From Tubiluchus corallicola (taxonomy: Eukaryota; Priapulida; Priapulimorpha; Priapulimorphida; Tubiluchidae): a DNA stretch of 64,000 nucleotides. Shown piece by piece: positions 12,407 through 24,152 of this stretch. Location of the stretch: the NCBI GenBank assembly GCA_030141605.1, contig JAQGDQ010000769.1, forward strand, positions 1 to 64,000, read 5' to 3'. Every line of letters begins with the position of its first letter. Position 1 is the first letter of the stretch. The notes beneath the pieces are model-generated. The model ran no database searches, was not told the DNA's origin, and saw nothing but the letters and a program-made list of their open reading frames with translations. A program made the translations under genes and the position numbers.

Positions 12407-13685
12407 GTGCAAAACGGCGCAATTTTTAAATCTATACAGTGCTTCGAAGTGGAAATGAAAAGAATTACTCGTTCTACAAGACTTGCAAGTGGAATGCATG
12501 AGGAAAACGTCAGTCAGGTTATGCATAAATTCGGCGATGTCATTGAAATTTTACACGAGAAAAACGACAAGACATTTAAAATACAGGGGGGGGGATGTAT
12601 TGCTAAATTTAGTCAACAAAAGTTTGAACGTGATACAAGACAGTGAGCCTGAAGCCAGCTGCGAGTTAGTTGCAAGTGACAGAATGCAACGCACAATCTA
12701 AAAACTTTGATATCAAAAAATTGGTCAGAATCAGCGTTCTTCCAACGGGCACGGTAACTATTTCTGGAAGTGGATACTTAATGTGGAGTAAAAAATATTT
12801 GCTCGGCCTTATAGGCAATACATTATGCGGTAACGAGTGCATAACTCCTATACCGTACTTGGACAATTCAGAATATGAAACTCCTGTCAAACAGACTTAT
12901 ACGCCCTCAGAAGCGATTGTGGAAGAATCAGACTCCCATAGTTCGCACGACGAAACAGTAGTGAATCAGCCGTCCACATCTCTTCAACTTTCAGCTAACC
13001 AGCCGAATAATAAGGCCGACCTTGATTCATGCCAGGACTGTGGTGTGCCCAACCGCCGTGACAAGAAAACCGGTAGTAGCCAATGCTTAAACATGAACGG
13101 AAGCATTATCATAACACAACCTGACTCTGTCGATTTAGAGTCTTCCTTGAATAACTTGAAAGGTCAAGTAAAGAAGCCAGTGAACAGTGTGGAAAGCGCT
13201 CAGACATCGTTAACAGAGACAATTGCTCAAATGAGTAATCAGATTGCAAAGCTATAGTCCAGTTTTAGTGACCAGTTTTGCGATTTAAAAAAGGAAGCAA
13301 AGAAAGTTAAAAAACTTATTGTAACACCGGAAAAGTTAAAAAAGAAGGTTCATGAGCAGGAAATTGTAACCAGAGAGATGGAGAATTTTCATCAGACTTC
13401 GCCGTGAAGTCGGATGTCGTTAGGCAGGTTGCTTTCAAAGATGCGCAAGTAAGATGGTATAAAGACCAAGCACACACTTACTTCGGAAAATATTGCCTGC
13501 GAATTCAGGAAAGAACTGCTTTCATCGAGTCACTGAAGAAGCAGCTCAGTGAAAGTAAGCAACAAAAAAGCAGCAAGATATATCTAGATGCGGAATCAAC
13601 CATTAAGGGAACTAAAATGGAGAATGACGTCACTAACCAAAGCAGTGCTTCAACATCTATGTTACTCCAAGTTATGAAATGGTAG
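12407..13685 (+). pseudogene. Broken coding region of unknown family, coiled-coil rich
   Basis: Consecutive plus-strand frames look like one decayed coding sequence. Frame one (12407-12646) begins around a KRITRSTRLASG stretch. At the run of eight G near 12588-12595 the reading appears to shift into the next frame, giving a GGDVLLNLVNKSLNVIQ-like continuation, then shifts again into the 195-codon frame 12670-13257. That frame ends with a heptad-rich segment (SLNNLKGQVKKPVNSVESAQ), and lysine-rich coiled-coil-like sequence continues past the stop through 13404-13685. The frame at 12670 has a small Cys cluster (CQDCGVPNRRDKK). I do not recognise the family. A retroelement ORF1/gag-like protein is possible given the nearby retroelement debris, but so is a host pseudogene. 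Confidence 0.45.
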
Positions 13686-13689
13686 TAGG

Positions 13690-15139
13690 ATCGCTAATTA
13701 GGCAATTAATGTTAATTAATTAATTGTCCGACTACGGGAGCTTCGGCTGGGTCGGAATGGCTATGAAGAATACCAGAGCGACCTCAGATCACGAAATACG
13801 CGTTGTGAAGTAAATCTGTATCTCCCTAGTTTACAAGCTGGGTTCTGCAATAAGCCGCTTCAATATGAATATAATTTATGATAGGTTCGAGTGACAAATA
13901 GTATCTCTACGAGTATGCAAGGTTTCTGAGTAATACTAGATCGCACAAATCAAAGTGAACACACTATTGACAACGGTATACAGGTTTATTTATTAGACAA
14001 ATTTTATAATTAGATGGTTTAACACTAACAACATTTAAATAAATCTACGCTTGTTGCGTTTACAATCAGTAATCCAAAATACACGATTGCTGTGTCGCTG
14101 TACAATTCAATATAATCTTCTACAAGTCTGAGACAACTGTTACTTTAATCAGCAAATACAATCTTCCACAATTAAGTACGAATTTCTTGACAACACTATA
14201 TAATGTATAAAGTTACTTAACTCGAGGACTGACCAATCTTACAAGTTCCTTCAATTGGCCAAGTCTTGTTCCTAGCATGAGCCGTCCTAAGCTTCAGTGG
14301 GTGGCGTTCCAACGACGCAGATGTTCACTCTACGTTGAGCAATAGAACCGATCTCCTACCTTCAGAGTTTCCTGGCTGAGAGTCCACCCCGTCACCTTCT
14401 TGATATCGAAAAGAATCAAGCCAACAACTGTCTAATTCTTCGTGCACTGTCCTTTTGAATCTCGGGTCACGTGACAAGACACACTCCATGGCTGGTCATC
14501 AGAGCATTCTGACTCCTGAGTGCTTTACTCATTTGACCACCCAAGCATCTCGAGTTTTCAAGTGCCTTGATACCTTTACTGTGAGAGGGACAACGTCCCA
14601 TAATATCACTGTTCCAAAATTCATAGCCCTACTTTCAGCCCTCATTAACGTTTACTAAATTGGCTGGGAGCTTGCCTCTTGTCCACACGATCGAGTTCGG
14701 ACATCCGTATTCTTAATCATGAACTATAGGGTACCACCTGTTAATTAGTTAGGCTGCCCCGTGGACTCGAGCTTCAAATTACCTATCACGTTCACACACT
14801 GCCGAATCAATATAGGCCAACCGCCTCTTAAATTTCGTGGAGTTCGTTTTGTGGTTACATCTTAATCTGCTTATTACTTTATTTTCCATTATTAATCAGG
14901 TATCCGAAATGTTTTCATACGTACATTAAATTCAAGATATAAGCTGGGTGAGTTATTTTCCCTGAACGGAATAATCTTCGCTCAGATGCTACTTATCCAT
15001 TGCTCGATTTCAATTTTATTTTCCTATTGAATGATTTAACATTCTGAAATAAATTCAAAACTAACTGATTTGTTTTGTTTTATCCAGTGTTTATTTAAGT
15101 TTGAGATCACATTGAAATTTTGCGTTTTATGTACTTTCC
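13690..15139. other. Intergenic DNA, probably old repeat sequence
   Basis: No gene recognised. The frame at 14455-14658 has no motif. Several blocks look like TE non-coding sequence but could not be paired with another copy with confidence. Confidence 0.35.
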
Positions 15140-15897
15140 CATTGGAACTACCACATTCAACAGTGCACAAGGTCCTACACAAGAACCTAGATCGTATGCT
15201 TACAAAGTCCAACTGTCACAGGCACTCGAGCCAAATGACAAGCCAATACGAAGAGGGTTTGCAGTTCACATGCTGGAACGAATTTCTGAGGCGAGTTTGT
15301 TTTAGTGATGAAGCAACATTTCATGTTTCATGGAAATTAAACAAACACAACACAATGTGAGGATCTGTTTATCAGAACACCCCCATGTGACTACGGAGCT
15401 TCACCAGGATAGTCCAAAAGTGAATGTTTGGTCTGGAATCACATATGCAATCTATAATTGGTCCATTTTTCTTCCACAAAGCATCAATTACTGCGAATGT
15501 TTACCTTGACCTTTTGACCGAATATGTGGCACCACAACTGAATAACTTTCAACCAACCATCATTTTCCAGCAAGATGGTGCACCACCACATTGGAGACTG
15601 CATGTTCGTCAGTTCCCCAAACAAACATTTCCAGACCGGTGGATTGGCAGGGATGGGCCAATTCCATGGCCACCACGTTCACCGTATATCACTCCCTTGG
15701 ACTCTTTCTATTGGGTTATGTGAAAGATATTATTTATCGAACAAAGATATAGGTCATTACTGACTTGAAGCAAAGGATTTCTGATGCCATCCCCACCATT
15801 GATGAGGCTAAGCTACAGCGAACATGGCAAGAATTCGAGTACCGTCTTCATGTGCTGCATGCAACTAATGGTGGCCATATAGAGAGGCCCATATAGG
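15140..15897 (+). pseudogene. mariner/Tc1-like DDE transposase remnant
   Basis: Translated pieces in three frames line up end to end with an IS630/Tc1/mariner-type DDE transposase: VHKVLHKNL, FLRRVCFSDEATFHV, IIGPFFFHKASITANVYLDL, IIFQQDGAPPHW, PFPDRWIGRDGPIPWPPRSP-like and TPLD, then a C-terminal part around 15750-15890 in another frame (DLKQRISDAIPTIDEA, NGGHIERP). Stops and frameshifts interrupt it and the N-terminal DNA-binding half is missing, so it is inactive. Such elements are widespread in arthropods and other invertebrates. No terminal inverted repeats were found. Confidence 0.85.
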
Positions 15898-17233
15898 TGT
15901 ATTAAAAGAGGTAAAAAGAGCTTTGACAACCAGTGATTACATTAGAAAAAATCTAGTTAACAAATCTTGTCAGCTGCCTTTTAAAATTGCAAAGAGACTT
16001 TAAGCACATAAAGTGCATTAAATAATATATGTACAACAGTAGGGCCTCTCTAGCGGGCCATGGCTATTCATTAATATCGTTGGTGATCAATTCATGGGTT
16101 TTTTTTATTGATTTTTGCATCTTACAATATCTTTTAGCACTATACACCAGATTTAATATATTTAAGTTTTCCAACCATACATACAATATTTGTAGTTTTA
16201 TTCTACCAGTCATCCCAATATACATATGCTAGCTTAGAATCTTCTCCAGACGATCGTAATGAACCACATTCTCTTTGTGAAACTAAAATAATACATCTGA
16301 TGGCTGACGGAAAACGTCCGGGGGAAATATTGTACTATCACCAAGCATTCTAAACGCATGTATGTCAAAATGTGACGTGTGAACAAAGCCGTTGTCAAAC
16401 ATGAGTTCGTGCGTAAATGTAGAAAAAGTTCTACCACAGGCGCCAATTCACAGTAATGATAAACAGGCAACTATCTATTTTATGATAAAGGAAGTCCTCT
16501 ACAACTTACAGCTGTGAACTATCATTCCATGGAGGACGTGGGCAAACCTGCGGAAACGACGAGTGGATATCTTTCAGCATCACATTAGACCATTCGCTTT
16601 TCAAAAGCCAACTAATCAAGTTCTACAAAGGTGATAAATTTGTGCCATGAACGTACAAAGATATTTGCCTCTGATTAAAATGTATTATATACAGCCGAGA
16701 TTTTTACCCTACGAAGTGCGACTATCCTACCAACCTAATACTCGAAACTAATGAAAATCTAGTTGATTATAACGAAATAGAAACAATTTACAGCTTGCAA
16801 TCGTAACATACAAATCTGTGTCACAAGGTACGAAAATTTTAGTTTTTTTTTCAAATTAAAATACGCCTTAGTGATTCATCCAGTGCCACTCAATTATATT
16901 TTTACTCTTTTACACACCGTGATGATAATGAATTGTTCAACCAAAATGATTTGGACATATAAGTTTTTGAACATATTGTAATCTATCCAATTTTTTAACT
17001 ATTTTTGCCCATATTTTACAAACTGCATTAGCTCAAGGAAAGGATATTCACATCTTTACAATTTGTTCAATGTTATTTGGAGATTTTGTAATATATTTTA
17101 AAAATTGACTTGCAAATTCGAACACGTGATATGGTACAGTAGAGTTTGTGACAATCTGTAAACTACTTAAGGCATTCAGTAACATGTAAGTAGAAGAAAA
17201 AAATATTCTCACTATGTCTCCGTTAGAATAAAT

Positions 17234-18253
17234 CTATAAGTCATGACGGACGAAAACAACATCCAAGCCATCCTCAACTCTGTCGCTAGGTGGTACCACT
17301 CCTGCTTCCTTATAGAGTCTAGTTCCAAACATTATTGTTCTGATTGCGTGGAGCTTTTGCCTTGTCTCTTTGATATGCGGTCCTTTACTGCCATAAATTT
17401 TGTATTCTACGGTCAACACGTCAATCGTCAATTTGTTAAAAGGGATTGACTGCAAGATGTCCACTTCAGCGCCTTCAACATCAAGAGAGAAATAGTCAAT
17501 GTGGGTACGATTCAACGCCAACATGACAGAGTACAATGGAAAACACTGGACAGGGTAGTTATGACAACCGACTAATCGTTCTTTATTAGATCGGTGCATT
17601 TTTTCTGTTAGTCCTCCCAGAACACCGCCAATTCTAAAATCTGCCTTATAAGTTTTATTTTTGGGACTTAGACAAGCATTCAATAGATATGAGTTACGAT
17701 TCTGTTGCAGAAGATCACCAAAAAACATTGGATTTGCTTCCACCAGAAGTCCTGTCCAATCACGAGTCAACTCAAAGAAAAAAGTATTGGACAAACTCCG
17801 TCCATCTGTTGCTCCACATTCTACAAAAAATCCATTCCTCCTACCTTGAAGGATGTTGTCAACAAATTGTGATTGTCCATGCTGGGAAAAATCAACTTTC
17901 TCCAACTTCTGAGACGTCTGCTTTGCAGATGGTGCGATCAACCAGTGATCTTTTATGTGAGCAATGAGATTTTCGTCATCAGAAGCAGCGCCACCATACT
18001 GCAATGCAAAAATTTCTTCTGCTGTGGGTAGGGATTTATGAACACTGAAGGCAGAAGAAGAGACGGCATTTTTAGTAGAGAAAGGGGCACTTGCAATTTT
18101 CCACTTTGCATTCCTATTTTTTGTGATTACGTTTTCCAGAACAACTTTTTCTTTCAAGAAAACAAAAACAAATAACAGTGTCACAAATATCACAATTGGC
18201 ATTTGATGAATGTATTGTTTCCTCATGTGGATGATGTCTCTGCAGACAGACAT
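17234..18253 (-). CDS. FkbM-domain methyltransferase-like membrane protein, copy 1
   Basis: A 339-residue intact single-exon frame. A hydrophobic anchor at residues 18-33, flanked by basic residues, predicts a type II membrane protein. The FkbM-type domain spans about residues 122-315: FSQHGQSQF (122-130, the conserved SQ.GQ entry motif), FFVECGATDG (142-151, SAM glycine loop position), GLLVEANP (168-175) and YFSLDVEGAE (254-263). The family transfers methyl groups from SAM, often to sugar hydroxyls in bacteria. Animal members include Drosophila Star, whose role is in protein trafficking, so methyltransferase activity is not certain. Its paralog at 22904-23923 is about 96% identical in protein. 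A GA-rich microsatellite lies 130-250 bases upstream of the start codon. Confidence 0.88.
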   Translation of the reverse strand: MSVCRDIIHMRKQYIHQMPIVIFVTLLFVFVFLKEKVVLENVITKNRNAKWKIASAPFSTKNAVSSSAFSVHKSLPTAEEIFALQYGGAASDDENLIAHIKDHWLIAPSAKQTSQKLEKVDFSQHGQSQFVDNILQGRRNGFFVECGATDGRSLSNTFFFELTRDWTGLLVEANPMFFGDLLQQNRNSYLLNACLSPKNKTYKADFRIGGVLGGLTEKMHRSNKERLVGCHNYPVQCFPLYSVMLALNRTHIDYFSLDVEGAEVDILQSIPFNKLTIDVLTVEYKIYGSKGPHIKETRQKLHAIRTIMFGTRLYKEAGVVPPSDRVEDGLDVVFVRHDL

Positions 18254-18383
18254 TTCTGTGCTTAACTGGCATGTGTGTTATTGTAGAATCTGCAACAATC
18301 ATAAATTTCCTTATTGAAACTTTTTTGTGGCTGCTCCCTTTCCCTTCTCACATCTCATTTTCTCTCTCATTCTCTTGTTTCTC

Positions 18384-18387
<4 letters not shown>

Positions 18388-18481
<94 letters not shown>

Positions 18482-18497
18482 CTATCTATCTATCTAC
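18388..18497. repeat. (TC)n followed by (TCTA)n microsatellite
   Basis: About 70 bases of pure CT repeat run into TCTA repeats. It sits just upstream of FkbM gene 1 (GA-rich on the coding strand) and marks the edge of the highly conserved tract between the duplicates. Frames through it are repeat artefacts. Confidence 0.95.
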
Positions 18498-18641
18498 CGC
18501 TCTCTCACTTATTTTTTTGACGTTATAACTGAATATAGACTTAAATGGGTGAAGACAACCTGCAATTACCTAAAATTTGGAAGGTACTCGTGAAAATGAC
18601 ACAACGATTAGAAGAACCTGTTCAAATCCGTTAGAATCTTG

Positions 18642-19538
18642 TGACTGTGGACACAATAAAATATGAAATAGCTAAAAAAAACAGGGACTCAAGGCTCTGC
18701 CATGGTCCTCTGCATTTTATTATTCTTTAATGACCTGCAAATGCTTGCAGACAACGAAAAATTGTTTATTGTCGAACGTAGTGACGGTGCATGGTTAAAG
18801 ATCAATAAGTCAAGATTTTACTACTATTGTTTATTCATTTTTCCAATCACACGTCAAAAACCGATTAAAAAACGCAAAATCAAATTTAGCGACAAAGTAT
18901 CACGCTCATGAACTCGTATTATCGAAATCAAAGTATCAAGAGTCACGTATCCAGCACATGACAGTGACATAAAATAGCAAAAATACAAATTTTGGCATTA
19001 TCTAGCTACTAATACACTTAAGTATAAAGAACTTACACGGAGATCTCCCAATTAAACCTTAACGCAAAATCTTACTATTTTTTTGGAAAAAATTTGGAAC
19101 AGATTTGTTGGTGAAACTGTTCCTTTTATTCAGCATCTGCAAACGCTCAAAGTAATTCACTAGGCCTGAGTTACTAGATTGCAAATAAATATGACCTACC
19201 TGTTATTATCCTGCAATGGTATGTAATCAAATACTAAAAGCCAAACTGTCATTGAATCCTGTTACAGTAAAAATTCAGTTTAATTTTCCAGGTATTCCAG
19301 GTATTATACTAAACTTATACGTCCTACACTAGATGAATACAACAGAAGTGTTATATGTTAAAGCTTTACTATGTATAGTATTTCTATTTTTCTTCATATA
19401 TATTGTCACTAAATAGTGTGTATAATTATTATTTTGCCATTATGCGTTTTTTTAATGACCTGCTTGCTCGCTTGCTTGTTTGCTTGCTTGCTTACTTGCT
19501 CGTTTGTTTACTAACTTACTTACTCACTTATTTATTTA

Positions 19539-19592
<54 letters not shown>

Positions 19593-20195
19593 GTCTCAAT
19601 AGTCCGTATATACTAGCACTCAGAAGACAGTAAAACGTAAAACGTAATTAACTTCTTACCTTAAACACCATAACGCAGTCACGTTTTTCATTTTAGCGCA
19701 ACTACATGTTTTTACTTGCTTTGCTATACAAGAAACAAAATTAACATTCACGAGCCTCCATTATGCGGTTCACATAATACGCTATCAACACATTGTTTAT
19801 TCGATTACTATACAGTTATTATGTAGGGTAAAGACAATAAAAACTGAACAAAGATGGCATACTATTGAAAGAACACATGTAGAGATACCCTGACGAGGGG
19901 TGAGCATTTTGAATCGAATCGAGGGATTTCAAATCGAACACAATTTCAGAATTTCGAATCCGAATCGAATTCAAATTGAGTTTGAAAGATTTTCGAACAA
20001 GTTTTCGAACACTAGTAAAAATTGGACTTACAAAAATCATGCATAGGATTTTGTTTGAAGCATTTTAATGATAAATAACATACGTGGCTGAATTTTTCGA
20101 ATCTATAGTTTTAGATTCTACATACATACACAATGTAATACATAGTGCAGTATTGTACACAAAATGATGAGTATTGGAGATAGCAGCCAGAAAGG
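18642..20195. other. Intergenic DNA between duplicates
   Basis: No gene recognised. Contains the CTTG/CTTA tetranucleotide repeat and a stretch at about 19889-20010 with repeated TTCGAAT/AATCGAAT motifs, reminiscent of the ends of some DNA transposons but not provable here. Confidence 0.4.
19461..19592. repeat. (CTTG)n/(CTTA)n tetranucleotide microsatellite
   Basis: Tandem CTTG units grade into CTTA units with a few TTTA variants. The 76-residue frame through it is low-complexity leucine/tyrosine sequence and not a gene. Confidence 0.9.
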
Positions 20196-20800
20196 TTGGT
20201 CAAGTTAACAAATGAATTTATGGTTGAGGTTGTCAAGTAGTCAAGGAGTGAATTCATGCCTAAATTGGTCAAGTGTTCAAGGAGTGAATTCATGGCTGAG
20301 GTGGTCAGGTAGTCAAGTAGTGAATTCATGGCTGAGGTGGTTGAGAAGTCAAGGAGTGAATTCATGGCTGAGGTGGTCAGGTAGTCAAGTAGTGAATTCA
20401 TGGCTGAGGTGGTCAATAAGTCAAGGAGTGAATTCAGGGCTGAGGTGGTCATGTAGTCAAGTAGTAAGTACATGGCTGAGGTGGTTAAGAAGTCAAGGAG
20501 TGAATTCATGGCTGAGGTGGTCAAGTAGTGAAGTAGTGAATTCATGGCTGAGGTTGCCAAGTTGTCAAGGAGTGAATTCGTGGCTAAAGTGGTCAAGTAG
20601 TCATTGAGAGGATTCATGGTTGAGGTTGTCAAATTGCACGGAGTGAATTCATTGCTAAGATGACAAGCAGTCAAGGAGTTAATTCATGGCTGAGGTTGTC
20701 AAGTTGTCAAGGAGTGAATTCATGGCTGAGGTTGTCAAGTTGTCAAGGAGTGAATTCATGGCTGAGGTGGTGATGTAGTCAAGTAGTGAATTCATGGCAG
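20196..20800. repeat. 36-bp minisatellite, about 17 units, each with an EcoRI site
   Basis: The unit has the form GAATTCATGGCTGAGGTGG plus TCAAGTAGTCAAGGAGT. Because 36 is a multiple of three and stops are absent in one frame of each strand, it gives an open 12-residue repeat on both strands (131 codons on plus at 20212-20607, 187 codons on minus at 20111-20674). Two units near 20625-20695 are one base short, which is where the frames end. There are no unique spacers. Confidence 0.95.
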
Positions 20801-21107
20801 AGAAGAAGATGCAAAGAAGGAATTGCTAGAGCTGATTTAGTACTTACTCCTAAGTCTTTGCAATTTACTTGAAAAATATTTGCTCATTTAACAGAAAAAG
20901 AAAAAGCTAATTGTTTTTATGTTCCTATTATTTGGTATGTCTGGTGGTAATGCAAGTAACGCAGCTTATGGGAAAGTTAGATCTCTGTGGCAAGAGATTT
21001 TACTAAAAAGAACAGAGAACTAGATGCTAAAATGCACTTAATGTCGTAAATATTATATTATGAACTTTTTTATATTATTTATAAACAAAAAAGTACAAAA
21101 ATAAAAT
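20801..21107. other. Intergenic DNA between the minisatellite and duplication copy 2
   Basis: Nothing recognisable. Ends with an AT-rich stretch. Confidence 0.4.
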
Positions 21108-22334
21108 ATCTCATAAAGTGCATAAAACAGTATATGTACAACAGTATGACCTCACTGCAAAAGCAATTCACAGAATTTTTTATCAATTCGAGCATCTTAC
21201 AATATCTTTTAGTGCCTATTATGAGATTTGATAAGCTTAAGTTCTCCCATATACACAATATTTATAGTGTTAATCTGCTCCAATTATTCACCCCAATATG
21301 CAAACGCTAGCGTATTGTCTTCTCTAGACGAGGGTGAATCAAAGTCTCTTGGAGAAACTATTGTGCAATTAAAAAACATCACCTGATGTCTCTCGGCTTT
21401 CACACTAAATCCGAGTGAACGGTGCCATAGTTAAACCTGCGTTCGTACACACAAGTCGACACTGGCGCCCTTTGACGGTAGTGATAAGCAGGTACCTTTA
21501 TTCCTGATTTATTGGTTATGAAATCCTTTGCAACATACAACCGTGAAATATCAATGTCTGGTGACCTCTCCTTGAGGAACGTGGGCACTGGGTACTCACA
21601 AAATCCAGATCGATGTTCTGCTCTTGTGATAAGATCGGCAAAACCACGGAAACAGAAATGTGGACATCTTCCAGCATCACATTAGATCATCAGCTTTCCA
21701 AAAGTCAACTAGTCAAGTTTTACACCAAAGTATATGCTGATAAATCTGTGCCAAGAACGTACAAAAATTTTTGCATCTGCATGCGTTATAATACAATCGA
21801 AATTTTTACCCCACCCAATGGGACTAACCTGTTCTAAACTAACGAAAAGGATCTAGTTGATTATAACGAAATAGAAACAAGTTTCACTTTGCAATCGTAA
21901 TGTACAAATCTGCGTCAAAATACGAAACTAAATTTTAGAGTTTATTTTCAAATTAAAATACACCTCAATAATTCAACCTGAGCCACTACATCACATTTTC
22001 ACTGTTTTGCACACCCCGATGATAATAAATTGTTCAACCAAAACGCATTGGAAGTATTCATTTTTATATTATATTTTTATCTGCCATTTTTTAAATATTT
22101 TCTACCCATATTTTACAAACTGCATTAGCTCAAGCAAAAAATATTCATATCTTTACAATTTGGTTCAATTGTTACTTTGAAGAATTACAATACCACTTAA
22201 AAATTGAATTACAAATTCGAACACTTCAGTAGAGTATGTGACAATCTGTTAACTACTTAGGGCATTCAGTAACATGTAAGTGGAGAAAACGAAAAACAAC
22301 TGATCAAGCAACATTCTCACCATGACTCGGCTAG

Positions 22335-22885
22335 TTATTTATTTATTTATAATCATTTAATTTTGAGCATATAAAGAGATATATACATGCGCCCTCTATT
22401 TACAGGGCTGTAACAGTTAGCAGTATTTACATTTAATATCTAACAACTTACAATAGCTATGCTAACATTGTATTATCATTAGCTTCTTAACTAACATTGA
22501 TAACGATTTTCTAAAATTGATTAATGCTGTTAGTTTAGTGACAAAATAAAATTATCTAACAAAATATTAGCAAAGTTAATTAAAATCAGATTATCAAGAC
22601 AATTTAACATATAATTAACATCCTGGTGCTGTAAAACGCGTACAAAGTTTTCTCGTTTAAAGCCACTTACAAATATGCAATTAAACAACAGATGATGTGG
22701 GGTTTGCCTCCCCTCTAAACATTGGCAGATATTATTGTTTCATAACCAATATTGAGCAGAAAATCATTAAAACTGCGTTGACCTGTTTGAAATGTGCAGG
22801 CTGAAACCTCAAGTTTTCTATCACCTGTCTGTACTTGAATAGTCAAGGGAGTTGTACTTAAAGAGTATTGATAAATTGATAAATT
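22335..22885 (-). mobile_element. 5'-truncated LINE fragment inserted in duplication copy 2
   Basis: 551 bases absent from copy 1, flanked by an imperfect 11-base target duplication (GACTCGGCTAG at 22324-22334 and GACTTGGTTAG at 22886-22896). A TTTATTTATTTA-type tail lies at the low-coordinate end, as expected for minus orientation. The minus-strand translation near 22650-22740 contains CQCLEGRQTPHHLLFNC, like the C-terminal Cys/His motif of LINE polymerases. Confidence 0.8.
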
Positions 22886-22903
22886 GACTTGGTTAGAATA
22901 AAT

Positions 22904-23923
22904 CTATAAGTTATGACGGACGAAAACAACATCCAAGCCATCCTCAACTCTGTCGCTAGGTGGTACCACTCCTGCTTCCTTATAGAGACTAGTTTCAAAC
23001 ATTATTGTTCTGATTGCGTGGAGCTTTTGCCTTGTCTCTTTGATATGCGGTCCTTTACTGCCATAAATTTTGTATTCTACGGTCAACACGTCAATCGTCA
23101 ATTTGTTAAAAGGGATTGACTGCAAGATGTCCACTTCAGCGCCTTCAACATCAAGAGAGAAATAGTCAATGTGGGTACGATTTAACGCCAACATGACAGA
23201 GTACAATGGAAAACACTGGACAGGGTAGTTATGACAACCGACTAATCGTTCTTTATTAGATCGGTGCATTTTTTCTGTTAATCCTCCCAGAACAGCGCCA
23301 ATTCTAAAATCTGCCTCATAAGTTTTGTCACTGGGACTTAGACAAGCATTCAATAGATATGAGTTACGATTCTGTTGCAGAAGATCACCAAAAAACATTG
23401 GATTTGCTTCCACCAGAAGTCCTGTCCAATCACGAGTCAACTCAAAGAAAAAAGTATTGGACAAACTCCGTCCATCTGTTGCTCCACATTCTACAAAAAA
23501 TCCATTCCTCCTACCTTGAAGGATGTTGTCAACAAATTGTGATTGTCCATGCTGGGAAAAATCAACTTTCTCCAACTTCTGAGACGTCTGCTTTGCAGAT
23601 GGTGCGATCAACCAGTGATCTTTTATGTGAGCAATGAGATTTTCGTCATCAGAAGCAGCGCCACCATACTGCAATGCAAAAATTTCTCCTGCTGCAGGTA
23701 AGTATTTATGAACAGTGAAGGCAGAAGAAGAGACGACATTTTTAGTAGAGAAAGGGGCACTTGCAATTTTCCATTTTGCATTTCTATTTTTTGTGATTAT
23801 TTTTTCCAGAACAACTTTTTCTTTCAAGAAAACAAAAACAAATAACAGTGTCACAAATATAACAATTGGCATTTGATGAATGTATTGTTTCCTCATGTGG
23901 ATGATGTCTCTGCAGACAGACAT
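22904..23923 (-). CDS. FkbM-domain methyltransferase-like membrane protein, copy 2
   Basis: An intact 339-residue frame, same length as the gene at 17234-18253 and differing at 14 positions by my count. The anchor (18-33), VECGATDG (144-151) and FSLDVEGAE (255-263) motifs are all kept. Differences cluster in the stem (residues 41-80), around residues 198-210 and near the C-terminus; none falls in the motif residues. Both copies have kept full open frames, so both are probably functional. A TC-rich microsatellite (24030-24170) lies upstream, as for copy 1. The gene ends only a few bases from the LINE insertion, which may supply or disturb its 3' untranslated region. Confidence 0.88.
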   Translation of the reverse strand: MSVCRDIIHMRKQYIHQMPIVIFVTLLFVFVFLKEKVVLEKIITKNRNAKWKIASAPFSTKNVVSSSAFTVHKYLPAAGEIFALQYGGAASDDENLIAHIKDHWLIAPSAKQTSQKLEKVDFSQHGQSQFVDNILQGRRNGFFVECGATDGRSLSNTFFFELTRDWTGLLVEANPMFFGDLLQQNRNSYLLNACLSPSDKTYEADFRIGAVLGGLTEKMHRSNKERLVGCHNYPVQCFPLYSVMLALNRTHIDYFSLDVEGAEVDILQSIPFNKLTIDVLTVEYKIYGSKGPHIKETRQKLHAIRTIMFETSLYKEAGVVPPSDRVEDGLDVVFVRHNL

Positions 23924-24029
23924 TTCTGTGCTTAACTGGCATGTGTGTTATTGTAGAATCTGCAACAATAATAAATTTCTTTATTGAAACTTTTTGTGGC
24001 TGCTCCCTTTCCTTTCTCACATCTCATTT

Positions 24030-24043
24030 TCTCTCTCTCTCTT

Positions 24044-24083
<40 letters not shown>

Positions 24084-24108
24084 TCCTGTCTCTCTCTCTC
24101 TCTCTGTC

Positions 24109-24152
<44 letters not shown>

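Larger units (their letters stand above)
16006..18641. repeat. Segmental duplication, copy 1 (carries FkbM gene 1)
   Basis: Direct-orientation partner of 21108-24322. Both begin with a CATAAAGTGCAT..AATATATGTACAACAGTA-like block and end in TTAGAATCTTG. The outer parts are diverged with indels (about 75-85% by eye). From about 17222 to 18380 the two copies are nearly identical. Confidence 0.8.

Noticed and set aside
20111-20674. 187-codon minus frame and 131-codon plus frame as genes
   Set aside because: Both are by-products of a 36-base tandem repeat; they end where single-base unit deletions shift the frame.
20196-20800. Regular 36-base repeats, CRISPR-like in period
   Set aside because: Units are contiguous with no unique spacers, and the context is an animal genome. 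It is a minisatellite.
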